In this document: positions 35,454 through 44,197 of the stretch, piece after piece
How positions within the stretch are numbered: the first letter of the stretch is position 1
How the letters are laid out: each line of letters opens with the position of its first letter
Origin: Stenotrophomonas maltophilia
Lineage (GTDB): Bacteria; Pseudomonadota; Gammaproteobacteria; Xanthomonadales; Xanthomonadaceae
Length of the DNA: 64,000 nt
Assembly (NCBI RefSeq): GCF_006974125.1
Contig: NZ_CP037858.1
Span: 1,302,001 to 1,366,000, forward strand
Reading direction: 5' to 3'
The notes under the pieces: model-generated
What the model saw: the letters and a program-made list of their open reading frames with translations, nothing else
Databases searched by the model: none
What the model was told of the DNA's origin: nothing
Made by a program: the position numbers and the translations under genes

Positions 35454-36432
35454 CCGCCTGCCCTCCGAGGGTGGGTTGCAGGGCCGAGTCTGCCACGGAC
35501 GATGCTAGCCACGCGTCAACCAGGTACAACGGCCGCTGCTTGGACTCTTCGTACAGCCGTCCCAGGTACTCGCCGATCAGGCCCAGCGCGATCAACTGCA
35601 CCCCGCCCAGGAACAGGATCACCGCCATCATCGTCGGCCAGCCCGCCACCCGGTCGCCGTAAAGTGCGGCCTTGACGATCACCCACAGCCCGAACACGAA
35701 GGCCACCGCCGCGGTTGCCAGCCCCAGGTAGGTCGCCGCACGCAGTGGCACGGTCGAGAACCCGGTAATGCCTTCCAGGGCGAAGTTCCACAGCCGCCAC
35801 AGGCTGAACTTGCTGGTGCCGGCCACGCGTGCGTGGCGGTGATAGGGCACCGCCACGCGCTTGAAGCCCACCCAGCTGAAAAGCCCCTTCATGAAACGGT
35901 GGCGCTCACGCATCTCGCGGAGCGCACTCAGCGCGCGTGGCGACAGCAGGCGGAAATCCCCGGTGTCGGCCGGGATCGGCGTACGCGAAAGGCGCCCCAT
36001 CACGCGGTAGAAGATCGCCGCCGTGGCGCGCTTGATCCAGGCCTCGCCATCGCGCGCCAGGCGCGTGCCATAGACGTTGTCATGGCCCTCGCGCCAGCGC
36101 GCGATGAACTGCGGCACCAGTTCAGGCGGATCCTGGCCATCGGCGTCGAGGATCATCGCCGCACCTTCGCGCACCAGGTCCAGACCAGCGGTCAATGCCG
36201 CTTCCTTGCCGAAATTGCGCGACAGCTTGAGCGCGGAGACCCGCGCGTCGGCCTGGGCCAGGCGGGCGATCACCTCCCAGGTCCCGTCATGGCTGCCGTC
36301 GTCCACGTACAGGATGTGGCCGTCGATGTCGGGCAGCGCATCGAGCACCGTGCACAACCGCGGATGCAGCACCGGCAGTGCCAGGGCCTCGTTGTAGGCG
36401 GCGATGACGAAAGTGAGCCGTTCGCGGGTCAT
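35413..36432 (-). CDS. GT2 glycosyltransferase, GtrB/DPM-like, membrane-anchored
   Basis: 339 residues from MTRERLTFVIAAYNEALALP. GT-A domain with ILYVDDGSHDGTWE (about 40-53), RNFGKEAALTAGLDLV and DADGQDPPELVP (about 95-106); C-terminal two TM helices (YLGLATAAVAFVFGLWVIVK; MMAVILFLGGVQLIALGLIG) and GEYLGRLYEESKQRPLY. This layout is that of enzymes loading a sugar onto undecaprenyl phosphate. Donor sugar unknown. 46 bp downstream of mtgA, overlapping the CBS gene. Confidence 0.88.
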   Translation of the reverse strand: MTRERLTFVIAAYNEALALPVLHPRLCTVLDALPDIDGHILYVDDGSHDGTWEVIARLAQADARVSALKLSRNFGKEAALTAGLDLVREGAAMILDADGQDPPELVPQFIARWREGHDNVYGTRLARDGEAWIKRATAAIFYRVMGRLSRTPIPADTGDFRLLSPRALSALREMRERHRFMKGLFSWVGFKRVAVPYHRHARVAGTSKFSLWRLWNFALEGITGFSTVPLRAATYLGLATAAVAFVFGLWVIVKAALYGDRVAGWPTMMAVILFLGGVQLIALGLIGEYLGRLYEESKQRPLYLVDAWLASSVADSALQPTLGGQADDHGTATVGRQVS

Positions 36433-36478
36433 GCCCGGATTGTACGTTGCCGCCGCCCACAGATCAGGCGGCGCGCGC

Positions 36479-37228
36479 TCACTCTTCCGACAGGTACGCG
36501 GCCCCACCCAGCTGCCGTGCCTGGCGCTGGATCCAGGCGGCGCGCCGCTGCACGTACGGCCCGGGCTTTGCGGCGTTGTAGCGCCGTGGCGCCGGCAGCA
36601 CCGCTGCCAGCCGCGCGCTCTCGGCCGGACTCAGCCGTGCCGCATCCTTGCCCCAGAACGTCTGCGCTGCCGCCTGCGCGCCATAGACACCGTCGCCGAA
36701 CTCGGCAATGTTGGCGTACATCTCCAGGATGCGTTCCTTCGGCCACAGCGCTTCGATCAGCACCGTGTACCAGACTTCCAGGCCCTTGCGCACCCAGCTG
36801 CGCCCCTGCCACAGGAACAGGTTCTTGGCCACCTGCTGGCTGATCGTGCTGGCACCGCGCAGGCGCCCGCCCTTGGCATTGTGGTCGCGCGCCTTCTCGA
36901 TCGCCTGCAGGTCGAAGCCGTTGTGGTCGGGGAAGCGCTGGTCCTCGGCCGCCACCAGCGAGATCGGCAGGCTCGGCGCCATCTGGTCAAGGTCGCGCCA
37001 CTGGTAATGCAGACGATAGGACCAGTCCGCCTCGCCCAGCGCCTCTGCATGGCGCCACAGCATCACCGTGGACACCGGCGGGTCGATGAACCGCAGCACC
37101 AGGACCTGCAGGCAGCTGAAAGCCGCCAGCAGCACCGGCAGCCACAGCAGCCGTTTCCAGCGCCAGCGCCTGCGGCGCGGGCCTTCTGCGACGGCTTCCA
37201 CCTTGTGCTGCTCTCCCCCTGCCCCCAT
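36479..37228 (-). CDS. mtgA: monofunctional peptidoglycan transglycosylase
   Basis: GT51 enzyme polymerising lipid II. 249 residues: basic N-terminus and single TM ([20 protein letters not shown], about 26-45), catalytic [20 protein letters not shown] (about 91-110, Glu in EDQRFP), [17 protein letters not shown] (about 123-139), [20 protein letters not shown] and [20 protein letters not shown]. No transpeptidase domain. Confidence 0.95.
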   Translation of the reverse strand: MGAGGEQHKVEAVAEGPRRRRWRWKRLLWLPVLLAAFSCLQVLVLRFIDPPVSTVMLWRHAEALGEADWSYRLHYQWRDLDQMAPSLPISLVAAEDQRFPDHNGFDLQAIEKARDHNAKGGRLRGASTISQQVAKNLFLWQGRSWVRKGLEVWYTVLIEALWPKERILEMYANIAEFGDGVYGAQAAAQTFWGKDAARLSPAESARLAAVLPAPRRYNAAKPGPYVQRRAAWIQRQARQLGGAAYLSEE

Positions 37229-37305
37229 TACTGGTGCATCCTTCTTCTATCTGGTTGTCGGCGCATTATCCGGCAACCGCCCCCGTTTACGCGCGATGTG
37301 AGCCG

Positions 37306-38199
37306 ATGACCGCCAACCCCGATTCCCTGATCCGCTTCCTGCTCCCCGACGCTGGCGTCCGTGGCGTCCACGTGCGCCTGCAGGCCACCTGGCAGGAAAT
37401 CCTGTCCCACGCCGAGTACCCGGATACCGCCGCCGAGCTGCTCGGCGAGGCCTGCGTGGCTTCGGCGCTGTTCACCGGCCACACCAAGATCGACGGACGC
37501 CTGTCGATCCAGCTGCGCAGCAGCACCGCCCTGCGCACCCTGTTCGCCGAGTGCACCGCCGCCGGTACCCTGCGCGGCATCGCCCAGCTCAGCGAAGGCG
37601 CCGACGCGCCGCGCGACCTGTCCAGCCTTGGCGATGACGCCCTGCTCGCGATCACCATCGAGAACCCGGGCCTGGACCCGCGTGAACCACAGCGCTACCA
37701 GAGCCTGGTCGGACTGACCGCACCGGAACTGGACGAAGCCTTCGAGGACTACTTCCGCCAGTCCGAGCAGCTGCCGACCCGCCTGCTGCTGGCCGCCGAC
37801 CGCAATGGCGCCGCCGGCCTGCTGCTGCAGAAGCTGCCGGGCGACGAGGGCGACGAGGACGGCTGGGCACGCGCCAGCGCCCTGTTCGAGACCCTGGGCA
37901 AGGCCGAACTGCTGGCCACCCCGGCCGAGCAGCTGCTGCACCGCCTGTTCCACGAGGAGAAGCCGGCGCTGATGGGCGAAAAGCCGCTGTCCTTCGCCTG
38001 TTCGTGCTCGCGTGAGCGGGTCGCGTCGATGTTGCAGTCGCTGGGTGAGGACGAGGCCCGTGCCGCGGCTGCAGACACCGGCGCCGTCGAGGTCCGTTGC
38101 GAATTCTGCGGGCGGGAGTATCACTTTCCGTTGACGGAGTTCGGCATACTGTTCCACGGTGCCGAGGGGACCGTGCCGGCACCTGAACGGCTTCAGTAA
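37306..38199 (+). CDS. hslO: Hsp33 redox-regulated chaperone
   Basis: 297 residues. N-terminal Hsp33 fold (VRGVHVRLQATWQEILSHAE, about 16-35) and the C-terminal zinc redox switch: CSCSRER (about 233-239) and CEFCGREYHF (about 266-275), four cysteines in CxC...CxxC order. Activated by oxidation and unfolding. ATG 37306 gives the family N-terminus; 77 bp from the divergent mtgA start. Confidence 0.96.
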   Translation: MTANPDSLIRFLLPDAGVRGVHVRLQATWQEILSHAEYPDTAAELLGEACVASALFTGHTKIDGRLSIQLRSSTALRTLFAECTAAGTLRGIAQLSEGADAPRDLSSLGDDALLAITIENPGLDPREPQRYQSLVGLTAPELDEAFEDYFRQSEQLPTRLLLAADRNGAAGLLLQKLPGDEGDEDGWARASALFETLGKAELLATPAEQLLHRLFHEEKPALMGEKPLSFACSCSRERVASMLQSLGEDEARAAAADTGAVEVRCEFCGREYHFPLTEFGILFHGAEGTVPAPERLQ

Positions 38200-38261
38200 A
38201 CAGCTTGTCTTGCATCTGGGGGGATCAAGGCTTGTTAAGAATTCATAAACACCCTACGATC

Positions 38262-38285
38262 AAGTTCCCGTATCTGCGGGAACTT
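38262..38285 (+). promoter_or_regulatory. leader hairpin upstream of exported orphan
   Basis: AAGTTCCCG-TATCTG-CGGGAACTT is a perfect 9-bp stem 30 nt before the ATG at 38316, preceded by AT-rich TTGTTAAGAATTCATAAAC (38233-38251) that could contain the promoter. Either a 5' UTR stem or a late terminator for hslO. Confidence 0.5.
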
Positions 38286-38315
38286 CCGTTGTCCTTTCCT
38301 GTCTGAACTGGTTCG

Positions 38316-39161
38316 ATGCGTACCTTCCTGCGTCTACCGCTGGCCATGATGATCGCCCTTGGCGCGATCACGGGCGTGCATGCGCAGAGCAAGGACACCC
38401 GCACCGTGCTGCCGGTATGGAACAAGGGCAGCGGCAAGGTCGAGGCCCTGCTGTACCTGGAGCCGACCGGTGAACAGGCTGCCGGGGCGCGCTGGCATTT
38501 CGGCCGCAACTCGCTGGATGCGGCCTTTGGCCTGTCCTCCGGCGATTCGCTGGGCCTGCTCTGCAGCAGCAGCGGGACCAGCATGAGCGGCCTGGCCAGT
38601 CACTGCATGCTGGCCAGCCTCGGCGACGAGGACGACCTCAACAGCCGGCGCTTCACCGGCACCGCCGCGTTGAACCGTGGCAGCAGCCGCCTCGGCATCA
38701 CCGCCGGAACCGGCCGTGAAACCCTGCCGGCATGGCTGGCAGGCCCGAACAAGACCCCTTCGCTGCGCGCCGAGCAGAATGACCTGACCGTGTTCGCGCA
38801 GAAGAACATCGGCCGCGAAGGCTTCGTTTCCATCGCCGGCACCTACGCCAAGGCCCGCCTGGTACCGCTGGCCGACGCTTCGCCGGCCATCGCCGACCGC
38901 TGGGACAGCAAGAGCCTGAGCATCGGCGCCGGCTACGGCAATTTCACCGGCAGCATCATCGGCCGCGTCATCGACGTGCCGGGCAAGCCCGGCAAGTGGG
39001 AAGGCCTGGGCATCGGCCTGACCTGGCGCACGCCGTGGTCCGGCCAGCTCACCGTGGGCGCCGAGAACGTGATCAGCCGCGGCAAGAATCCGTTCTCGCC
39101 ACGCAACGAAAGCAACGACGACGGCACCGTGCCGTACGTGCGCTACGAGCAGGACCTCTAA
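38316..39161 (+). CDS. exported protein of unknown function, outer-membrane-like
   Basis: 281 residues, signal peptide MRTFLRLPLAMMIALGAITGVHAQ. The mature part is rich in alternating beta-type segments (SLSIGAGYGNFTGSIIGRVI, EGLGIGLTWRTPWSGQLTVG) and ends YVRYEQDL; a Cys pair occurs at LLCSSSGTSMSGLASHCMLA. It looks like a xanthomonad-restricted outer-membrane or periplasmic protein; I do not recognise a named family. Confidence 0.7.
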   Translation: MRTFLRLPLAMMIALGAITGVHAQSKDTRTVLPVWNKGSGKVEALLYLEPTGEQAAGARWHFGRNSLDAAFGLSSGDSLGLLCSSSGTSMSGLASHCMLASLGDEDDLNSRRFTGTAALNRGSSRLGITAGTGRETLPAWLAGPNKTPSLRAEQNDLTVFAQKNIGREGFVSIAGTYAKARLVPLADASPAIADRWDSKSLSIGAGYGNFTGSIIGRVIDVPGKPGKWEGLGIGLTWRTPWSGQLTVGAENVISRGKNPFSPRNESNDDGTVPYVRYEQDL

Positions 39162-39291
39162 AGGCCCTGGTCTCGTCGCAGCGGCAACGCTGCCGAACGC
39201 CCTCCCTTTTTCCATGGTGCCACCGCCACCAGCGTCGCGCTGCGCGCAGCTTCCGCTCGTGCGCCAGGCATGCATCGCCTTCGCGCCCATG

Positions 39292-39322
39292 AAAAAAGCC
39301 ACGCCCCTTTCGGGGCGTGGCC
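39292..39322 (-). terminator. rho-independent terminator of the TonB-receptor gene
   Basis: Minus strand: CCACGCCCC-GAAA-GGGGCGTGG followed by CTTTTTTC. Strong 9-bp GC stem with tetraloop and U-run, about 30 nt after the receptor stop codon. Confidence 0.92.
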
Positions 39323-39349
39323 ATGTCACACGTACGGATTACGCCGCGA

Positions 39350-42307
39350 TCAGAAGCGCTGGGTGTACTTCATGTACAGGAAGCGACCGATGTCGAAGCC
39401 ACCGTAGTAGGAGACGTTCGCGCTCGGCTGGCTGTACATGGTCGGGCCCACGCGGCCGAACACGTTGTTGGCACCCACGGCCACGGTCGCATTCCACGGT
39501 GCGTTCCAGCGCAGCTGGACGTCGTTGAACACGGTCGCGCCACGCTGGTTGGTCGCGCTGCCCACCGCCACGCCCTGGTTGTTCGGCGAAGCGTAGTTCG
39601 GCAGGTTGCACTCTTCCGGGAACGTCACGGCACTCAGGCACGCTTCCTTCATGCCGGAGAAGTAACGGACGGTCCAGCTGGCGCCGAAGTCACCCATTTC
39701 CCAACCCAGGTTCAGGTTGGAACGCACGCGGAAGGCGTAGCCAGCCCAGCCCACGCCGGTGCGGGGGTTCGGGTGGGTGACCGCGTTCTTGGTGGTGACC
39801 AGGTCATCACGCGAGGTGTAGGTGCTGGTCCACTGCGCGCTGAAGTTGCCGAAACGATCGGTCGGCAGGCGGTAGCTGACATCCAGGTCGAAGCCTTCCA
39901 CCTCGCGGTAGCCAGCGTTGATGCCGGTGCGCTTGAGGTTGTTGACGATGCCGGTCACCGGGTCACGCGTGAACGCCGAGCAGCGCGCCGCGATGTCGTT
40001 GACGTAGCAGTCGTTGAGGATCAGGTTGGCCGTGTCGGAGATGATGGTGTTCTCGACGCGGATTTCCCACCAGTCCAGCGACATGTTGAAGTTCTGGATG
40101 AAACCCGGGCTCCAGACGAAGCCCAGGGTCTTGGACGTCGAGGTTTCCGGGGTCAGCTGGTCGTTGGAGCCGGAGACGAAGGCCAGCGGGGTCTGCGACG
40201 ATGCAGCGGTGGTCGGGGTGAAGCCCTGCTGCTGCTGGCGGAAGTTGTTGACGTTGACGCCGGCCGGCAGAGCGGCGGCGCAACGGGCACGCACCGCAGC
40301 GTTGGTGCGCGCCGCACCGTAGACCGAGTCGCACGGATCGGTGAAGAAGTCGAACGACTGCGAACCGCCGCTGTACAGGTCGGCGATGGTCGGGGCACGG
40401 AAACCTTCCGCCCAGGTACCGCGGATCAGCAGCGAGTCGATCGGCTTCCACTTGAAGCCGAACTTGCTGTTCAGCGTGGTGCCGAAGGTGTCGTAGTCCG
40501 AATGACGGGTGGCCGCGTTGAGGCTCAGCTCGCGGGCGCCCGGCAGGTCGGCCAGGATCGGCACGTTGAACTCGGCATAGACTTCGTCAACCTTGTAGCC
40601 ACCACCGGTGGGGAAGTTGGCCAGGCCGGAGGTGTTGCCCGACTGCACCAGCGCGTCCGGGCTGAAGCTGCCCGTTTCCTTGCGGTGTTCGATACCCACG
40701 GCGAAGCCCAGGTCGCCGGCCGGCAGGGTGAACAGGCTGCCGGCCAGGTTGGCGGTGACGACCTTGGTGGTGGTCTCGGCGGTGGAGTGCGCGGACGGGA
40801 ACAGCAGGTTCTGCAGGGCGGTATTGCCAGTCAATGCGCCATTGGCACCATTGCTCTGGATGCCGGCATGCAGGAACGGGTTGTACGGCACGCACTGGTT
40901 CAGCCCGATCGGGTTGGCCACGGTACCGCACTGCGCCACGCCGCTGCTGTTGATGAACGACGGACCCACCGCCGCACGCAGCGCGGTCAGGTTGAGATCG
41001 CCGGTGCTGGTCTGGACCAGCTTGTTGTTGTTGTACAGGTAGCCGACATCCCAGTCGAACAGGCGGTCAGAGAACTCGAAGCTGCCTTCCAGGCCGCCGC
41101 TGAAGCGGAAGGTGGTCAGCTCCGCACGGGTGTTGCGCGGCACTTCCGAAGTACGACGCCACCAGTTGGCGATGTCGGCGCCTAGCGGATTGAACACACT
41201 GTTGGCCGAAATCGGCGAACCAAAGGCCAGTGCGCCGTACGGATAGCCGGCGATCTGGCGGTTCGAATCGCGGAAGCTGTACAGCATGTTGGTGCGCAGG
41301 CGCACGTTGTCGGTCAGGTCGTAGATGCCATCGACGAACACTGCACGGCGTTCCTGCGGGGTACGCAGGTCGGTCTGCAGGTTGGTGTTGGTCTTGTCCT
41401 GGGTGGAGAAGCTGTTGACGTTCTGCGCGATGTAGTCGGCCTTGTTGTTCGCGTTGCCACCCTCACGCAGGATCACGCGCACTTCGCGGTTCGGGTTGGA
41501 TGCACTGGCGGCCGGATAGGTGACGCCCGGCAGGCCATCGGCCGGACGGCTGACGAAGCCGCCGAACTCGCCGACGGTGGTCCAGCCGAAGTCCGGGTGG
41601 TTGGCGCTGCGCGGGAACGCACCGTACGGACGATCCGCCGCCCGCACCTTGTCTTCCTTGGCGTACTCGGCACCGATGGTCAGCGAACCGCGCTCACCCT
41701 TCACGCCCATGGTGAAGTCCATGGTGCGGGTGGCACCGTCGCCTTCACTGTACTGGCCGTAGTAGACGCTGCCGGTGGCGCCTTCGAAGTTGGTACGGGT
41801 GATGATGTTGATGACGCCGGCGATGGCATCGGAACCGTAGATCGACGAAGCGCCGTCCTTCAGCACTTCGATGCGCTCGATGGCCGAGACCGGCACGGTA
41901 GAGATGTCCTGCAGGCCACCGGTGGTGATGCCCAGGCGCTTGCCGTTCAGCAGCACCAGGGTGCGGGTGGCGCCCAGGTCACGCAGGCTGATGTAGGTGC
42001 CGCCGACGGCTTCGCCCGAGGACAGCGGCTGGGCACGGCTGATCGGCGGCGTACCCACGGCGCTGATGTTCTGCAGGATGTCAGCGACCGACGAGAAGCC
42101 CTGCTTCTCGATGTCGGCGCGGTTGAGGGTCAGGACCGGCTGGGCGGTTTCGACGTCGACGGTACGGATGCGCGAACCGGTGACCTCGATGCGGTCCAGG
42201 TTGGTGGCGGTCTGGGCAGACGCCACACCGATACCGGCAACGGATGCGGCGCTGGCGGCCAGCGCAACGCACACAGCATCGCGCAGCTTGTTGCTGTTCA
42301 ACTTCAT
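39350..42307 (-). CDS. TonB-dependent outer-membrane receptor
   Basis: 985 residues from MKLNSNKLRDAVCVALAASA; signal peptide to about 32 (GVASAQ). Plug domain about 40-165 (IEVTGSRIRTVDVETAQPVL, RDLGATRTLVLLNGKRLG, DGASSIYGSDAIAGVINIIT); beta-barrel to the C-terminal Phe (FDIGRFLYMKYTQRF). Large barrel and VETAQPVL/YGSDAIAGV plug match the proteobacterial class used for oligomeric carbohydrate or peptide substrates in xanthomonads; ligand unknown. GAGAGAG ribosome site. No adjacent sigma/anti-sigma pair. Confidence 0.93.
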   Translation of the reverse strand: MKLNSNKLRDAVCVALAASAASVAGIGVASAQTATNLDRIEVTGSRIRTVDVETAQPVLTLNRADIEKQGFSSVADILQNISAVGTPPISRAQPLSSGEAVGGTYISLRDLGATRTLVLLNGKRLGITTGGLQDISTVPVSAIERIEVLKDGASSIYGSDAIAGVINIITRTNFEGATGSVYYGQYSEGDGATRTMDFTMGVKGERGSLTIGAEYAKEDKVRAADRPYGAFPRSANHPDFGWTTVGEFGGFVSRPADGLPGVTYPAASASNPNREVRVILREGGNANNKADYIAQNVNSFSTQDKTNTNLQTDLRTPQERRAVFVDGIYDLTDNVRLRTNMLYSFRDSNRQIAGYPYGALAFGSPISANSVFNPLGADIANWWRRTSEVPRNTRAELTTFRFSGGLEGSFEFSDRLFDWDVGYLYNNNKLVQTSTGDLNLTALRAAVGPSFINSSGVAQCGTVANPIGLNQCVPYNPFLHAGIQSNGANGALTGNTALQNLLFPSAHSTAETTTKVVTANLAGSLFTLPAGDLGFAVGIEHRKETGSFSPDALVQSGNTSGLANFPTGGGYKVDEVYAEFNVPILADLPGARELSLNAATRHSDYDTFGTTLNSKFGFKWKPIDSLLIRGTWAEGFRAPTIADLYSGGSQSFDFFTDPCDSVYGAARTNAAVRARCAAALPAGVNVNNFRQQQQGFTPTTAASSQTPLAFVSGSNDQLTPETSTSKTLGFVWSPGFIQNFNMSLDWWEIRVENTIISDTANLILNDCYVNDIAARCSAFTRDPVTGIVNNLKRTGINAGYREVEGFDLDVSYRLPTDRFGNFSAQWTSTYTSRDDLVTTKNAVTHPNPRTGVGWAGYAFRVRSNLNLGWEMGDFGASWTVRYFSGMKEACLSAVTFPEECNLPNYASPNNQGVAVGSATNQRGATVFNDVQLRWNAPWNATVAVGANNVFGRVGPTMYSQPSANVSYYGGFDIGRFLYMKYTQRF

Positions 42308-42394
42308 GGGCTCTCTCTCCATGGATCTTGGGTTGTGTGCTGAGTCCAACCGACGTACCCCAAAAGGGAGGCACAAAAAACGGCTGGTGACCCG

Positions 42395-42400
42395 ATAGTA
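42395..42400 (-). promoter_or_regulatory. possible -10 box for the TonB receptor
   Basis: Minus-strand TACTAT with AT-rich TTTAATTCC about 17 bp upstream; leader about 90 nt. Weak -35. Confidence 0.4.
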
Positions 42401-42490
42401 GCCACACTTGATCTGGAATTAAAGAGTCGTTAAGAAAACGCCCAAATCGCGTGAAACCGATCTCACTACGACATACGTTGGCGCATTGAA

Positions 42491-42527
42491 GTCGCCCTGC
42501 AAGGCGCATTCGGCACTTGCAGGGCGT
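42491..42527 (-). terminator. stem-loop after the TetR gene
   Basis: GCCCTGCAAG / CTTGCAGGGC form a 10-bp stem around a 12-nt loop starting about 12 nt after the regulator stop; no U-run. Confidence 0.5.
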
Positions 42528-42538
42528 CATTTTCCCAT

Positions 42539-43138
42539 TCAGCTGGGAATGAGCGTCTCGATCAGATGCTCGACATAGGCCTCGAAATCCTCGCGGGCCT
42601 GCTTGGGTTGCTGCAGCTGCAGCGAAAGCTGCAGGAAGCCGACGTAGGCTGCATAGGCCAGGCGCGCGCGATGGCGTGCATCGGTGGAGCTGAGCCCGGC
42701 CTGGCGGAACGAAGCAACCAGGTAGTCGAGCCGGCGCTGCGACACGCGGTCGATCACAGGGCGCACCATCGGGTGGTCCAGCGCCTTCAGCAGTTCGCTG
42801 TAGATGATGTGCGGCTGCACTTCGTGCGCCACCATCTGGAACAGCTGGCGCAGGCGCACGCGCGGATCCGGCACATCCTCCAGGCTGCCGAACACCTGTT
42901 CCTGTTCGAACAGTTCCCAGCGTTCCAGCGCCGCCTGCAGCAGTGCATCACGCGAGGGGAAGTGCCAGTAGAAGCTGCCCTTGGTCACACCCAGGCGCCG
43001 CGCCAACGGTTCCACCGCGACGGCACCCACACCTTGTTCAGCAATCAGATCGAGAGCTGCCTGGGCCCAGTCTTCGGCACTCAGGCGGCTGTTGCGGCCG
43101 GCGCGCGGTTCGCCGGCGGAAGCGTCAGGTTGATTCAT
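42539..43138 (-). CDS. TetR-family regulator, probable repressor of the adjacent fatty-acid operon
   Basis: 199 residues. N-terminal HTH: DWAQAALDLIAEQGVGAVAV (about 22-41), LARRLGVTKGSFYWHFPSRD (about 45-64); C-terminal all-helical ligand domain. Divergent from hydrolase-fadE-thioesterase; two CCATAC/AGTAT palindromes lie in the 141-bp gap. The target and acyl-CoA-type ligand are inferred from the neighbours. ATG 43138 matches family start; upstream frame lacks similarity. Confidence 0.88.
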   Translation of the reverse strand: MNQPDASAGEPRAGRNSRLSAEDWAQAALDLIAEQGVGAVAVEPLARRLGVTKGSFYWHFPSRDALLQAALERWELFEQEQVFGSLEDVPDPRVRLRQLFQMVAHEVQPHIIYSELLKALDHPMVRPVIDRVSQRRLDYLVASFRQAGLSSTDARHRARLAYAAYVGFLQLSLQLQQPKQAREDFEAYVEHLIETLIPS

Positions 43139-43229
43139 GGGCTGATTTAACCATACGCCGGGGTTCGTTGCAGTACGCGGTTGCGGCCGAAACCGTCGCG
43201 GCGCCCGCCAGGGCACCTGCCGCAGCGCA

Positions 43230-43247
43230 CCATACCGTGCAGTATTG
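43230..43247. promoter_or_regulatory. upstream TetR operator candidate
   Basis: CCATACCGTGCAGTATTG: an imperfect dyad sharing CCATAC and AGTAT with the perfect site exactly 36 bp downstream. Confidence 0.6.
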
Positions 43248-43265
43248 ACTTCCCTCACAAGCGAT

Positions 43266-43283
43266 CCATACTAGCAAGTATGG
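43266..43283. promoter_or_regulatory. TetR operator candidate overlapping the hydrolase start
   Basis: CCATACT-AGCA-AGTATGG, a perfect 7-bp inverted repeat; the last bases contain the ATG (43280) of the hydrolase gene, so binding would block both transcription and the start of the operon. Confidence 0.7.
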
Positions 43284-44197
43284 TTACGTCCCCTACTCCC
43301 GCTGCGTTCCATGATCTTCGCCTGGAGGCCGCCCATGGCGCGCGCCTGGCCGCGACTGCCAGCGACCATGGCCGCCGTGGCCGGGTGTTGTTCGCGCATG
43401 GCTTCGGCCAGACCCGGCATGCCTGGAACGCCACCGCACGGGCCCTGTCTGCGGCGGGACTGCAGACGCTGGCCTACGACGCTCGTGGCCATGGCGATTC
43501 GGACTGGAATGCCGCCGAACTGCCCTATCACGGCGAACAGTTCGCTGATGACCTCATCGTGCTGGCCGGGGAACAGCCGCGCCCGCCGGTGCTGGTCGCA
43601 GCCTCGATGGGCGGCCTGTTCGGCCTGCTGGCCGAATCGCGCTGGCCGGGCCTGTTCTCGGCGATGGTGCTGGTGGACATCACCCCGCGCTGGGATACCG
43701 CCGGTGTTGAACGCATCCTCGCCTTCATGACCGCCCATCCCGATGGCTTCGGCTCGCTTACCCAGGCCGCCGATGTGATCTCGGCCTACATGCCGCACCG
43801 TCCGCGCAAATCCGAGCAGTCGCTGCGCGCACTGCTGCGCGAGGACGGCCACGGGCGCTGGCGCTGGCACTGGGACCCGCGCCTGGTGGCCGAACTGGCC
43901 CGCGACAGCGAACAGCACCAGGACGCACTGGCCGAGGCCGCACGCCAGGTGAAGTGCCCGCTGCTGCTGGTCAGCGGCGGCCGCAGCGACCTGGTCACGC
44001 CACAGACCGTGGCCGAATTCCTGGCGTTGGCGCCGCACGCGCGCCATGTGCAGCTGCCGCAGGCCACGCACATGGTCGCCGGCGATGACAACGACGCCTT
44101 TACCGCTACTGTGTTGGACTATCTGGACGTGTTGCCCGCAGCGGATGCTGCGGCTTCGTCCGCCACAAACGAGCACGTCACCGGAGCACGCTCATGA
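43280..44197 (+). CDS. alpha/beta hydrolase in the fadE operon
   Basis: 305 residues: HGFGQTRHAW oxyanion region (about 40-49), YDARGHGDSDW (about 64-74), nucleophile motif AASMGG (about 105-110), acid in SGGRSDLVTP, and catalytic His in QATHMVAGDDN. Cytoplasmic; substrate probably an acyl ester/thioester given its partners. ATG 43280 lies within the operator palindrome. Its stop overlaps the fadE ATG (ATGA, 44194-44197). Confidence 0.87.
   Translation: MVTSPTPAAFHDLRLEAAHGARLAATASDHGRRGRVLFAHGFGQTRHAWNATARALSAAGLQTLAYDARGHGDSDWNAAELPYHGEQFADDLIVLAGEQPRPPVLVAASMGGLFGLLAESRWPGLFSAMVLVDITPRWDTAGVERILAFMTAHPDGFGSLTQAADVISAYMPHRPRKSEQSLRALLREDGHGRWRWHWDPRLVAELARDSEQHQDALAEAARQVKCPLLLVSGGRSDLVTPQTVAEFLALAPHARHVQLPQATHMVAGDDNDAFTATVLDYLDVLPAADAAASSATNEHVTGARS

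Noticed and set aside
42308..42538. A small gene between the TonB receptor and the TetR regulator
   Set aside because: Only a promoter-like AT-rich stretch and a stem-loop are visible; no credible start with ribosome site.
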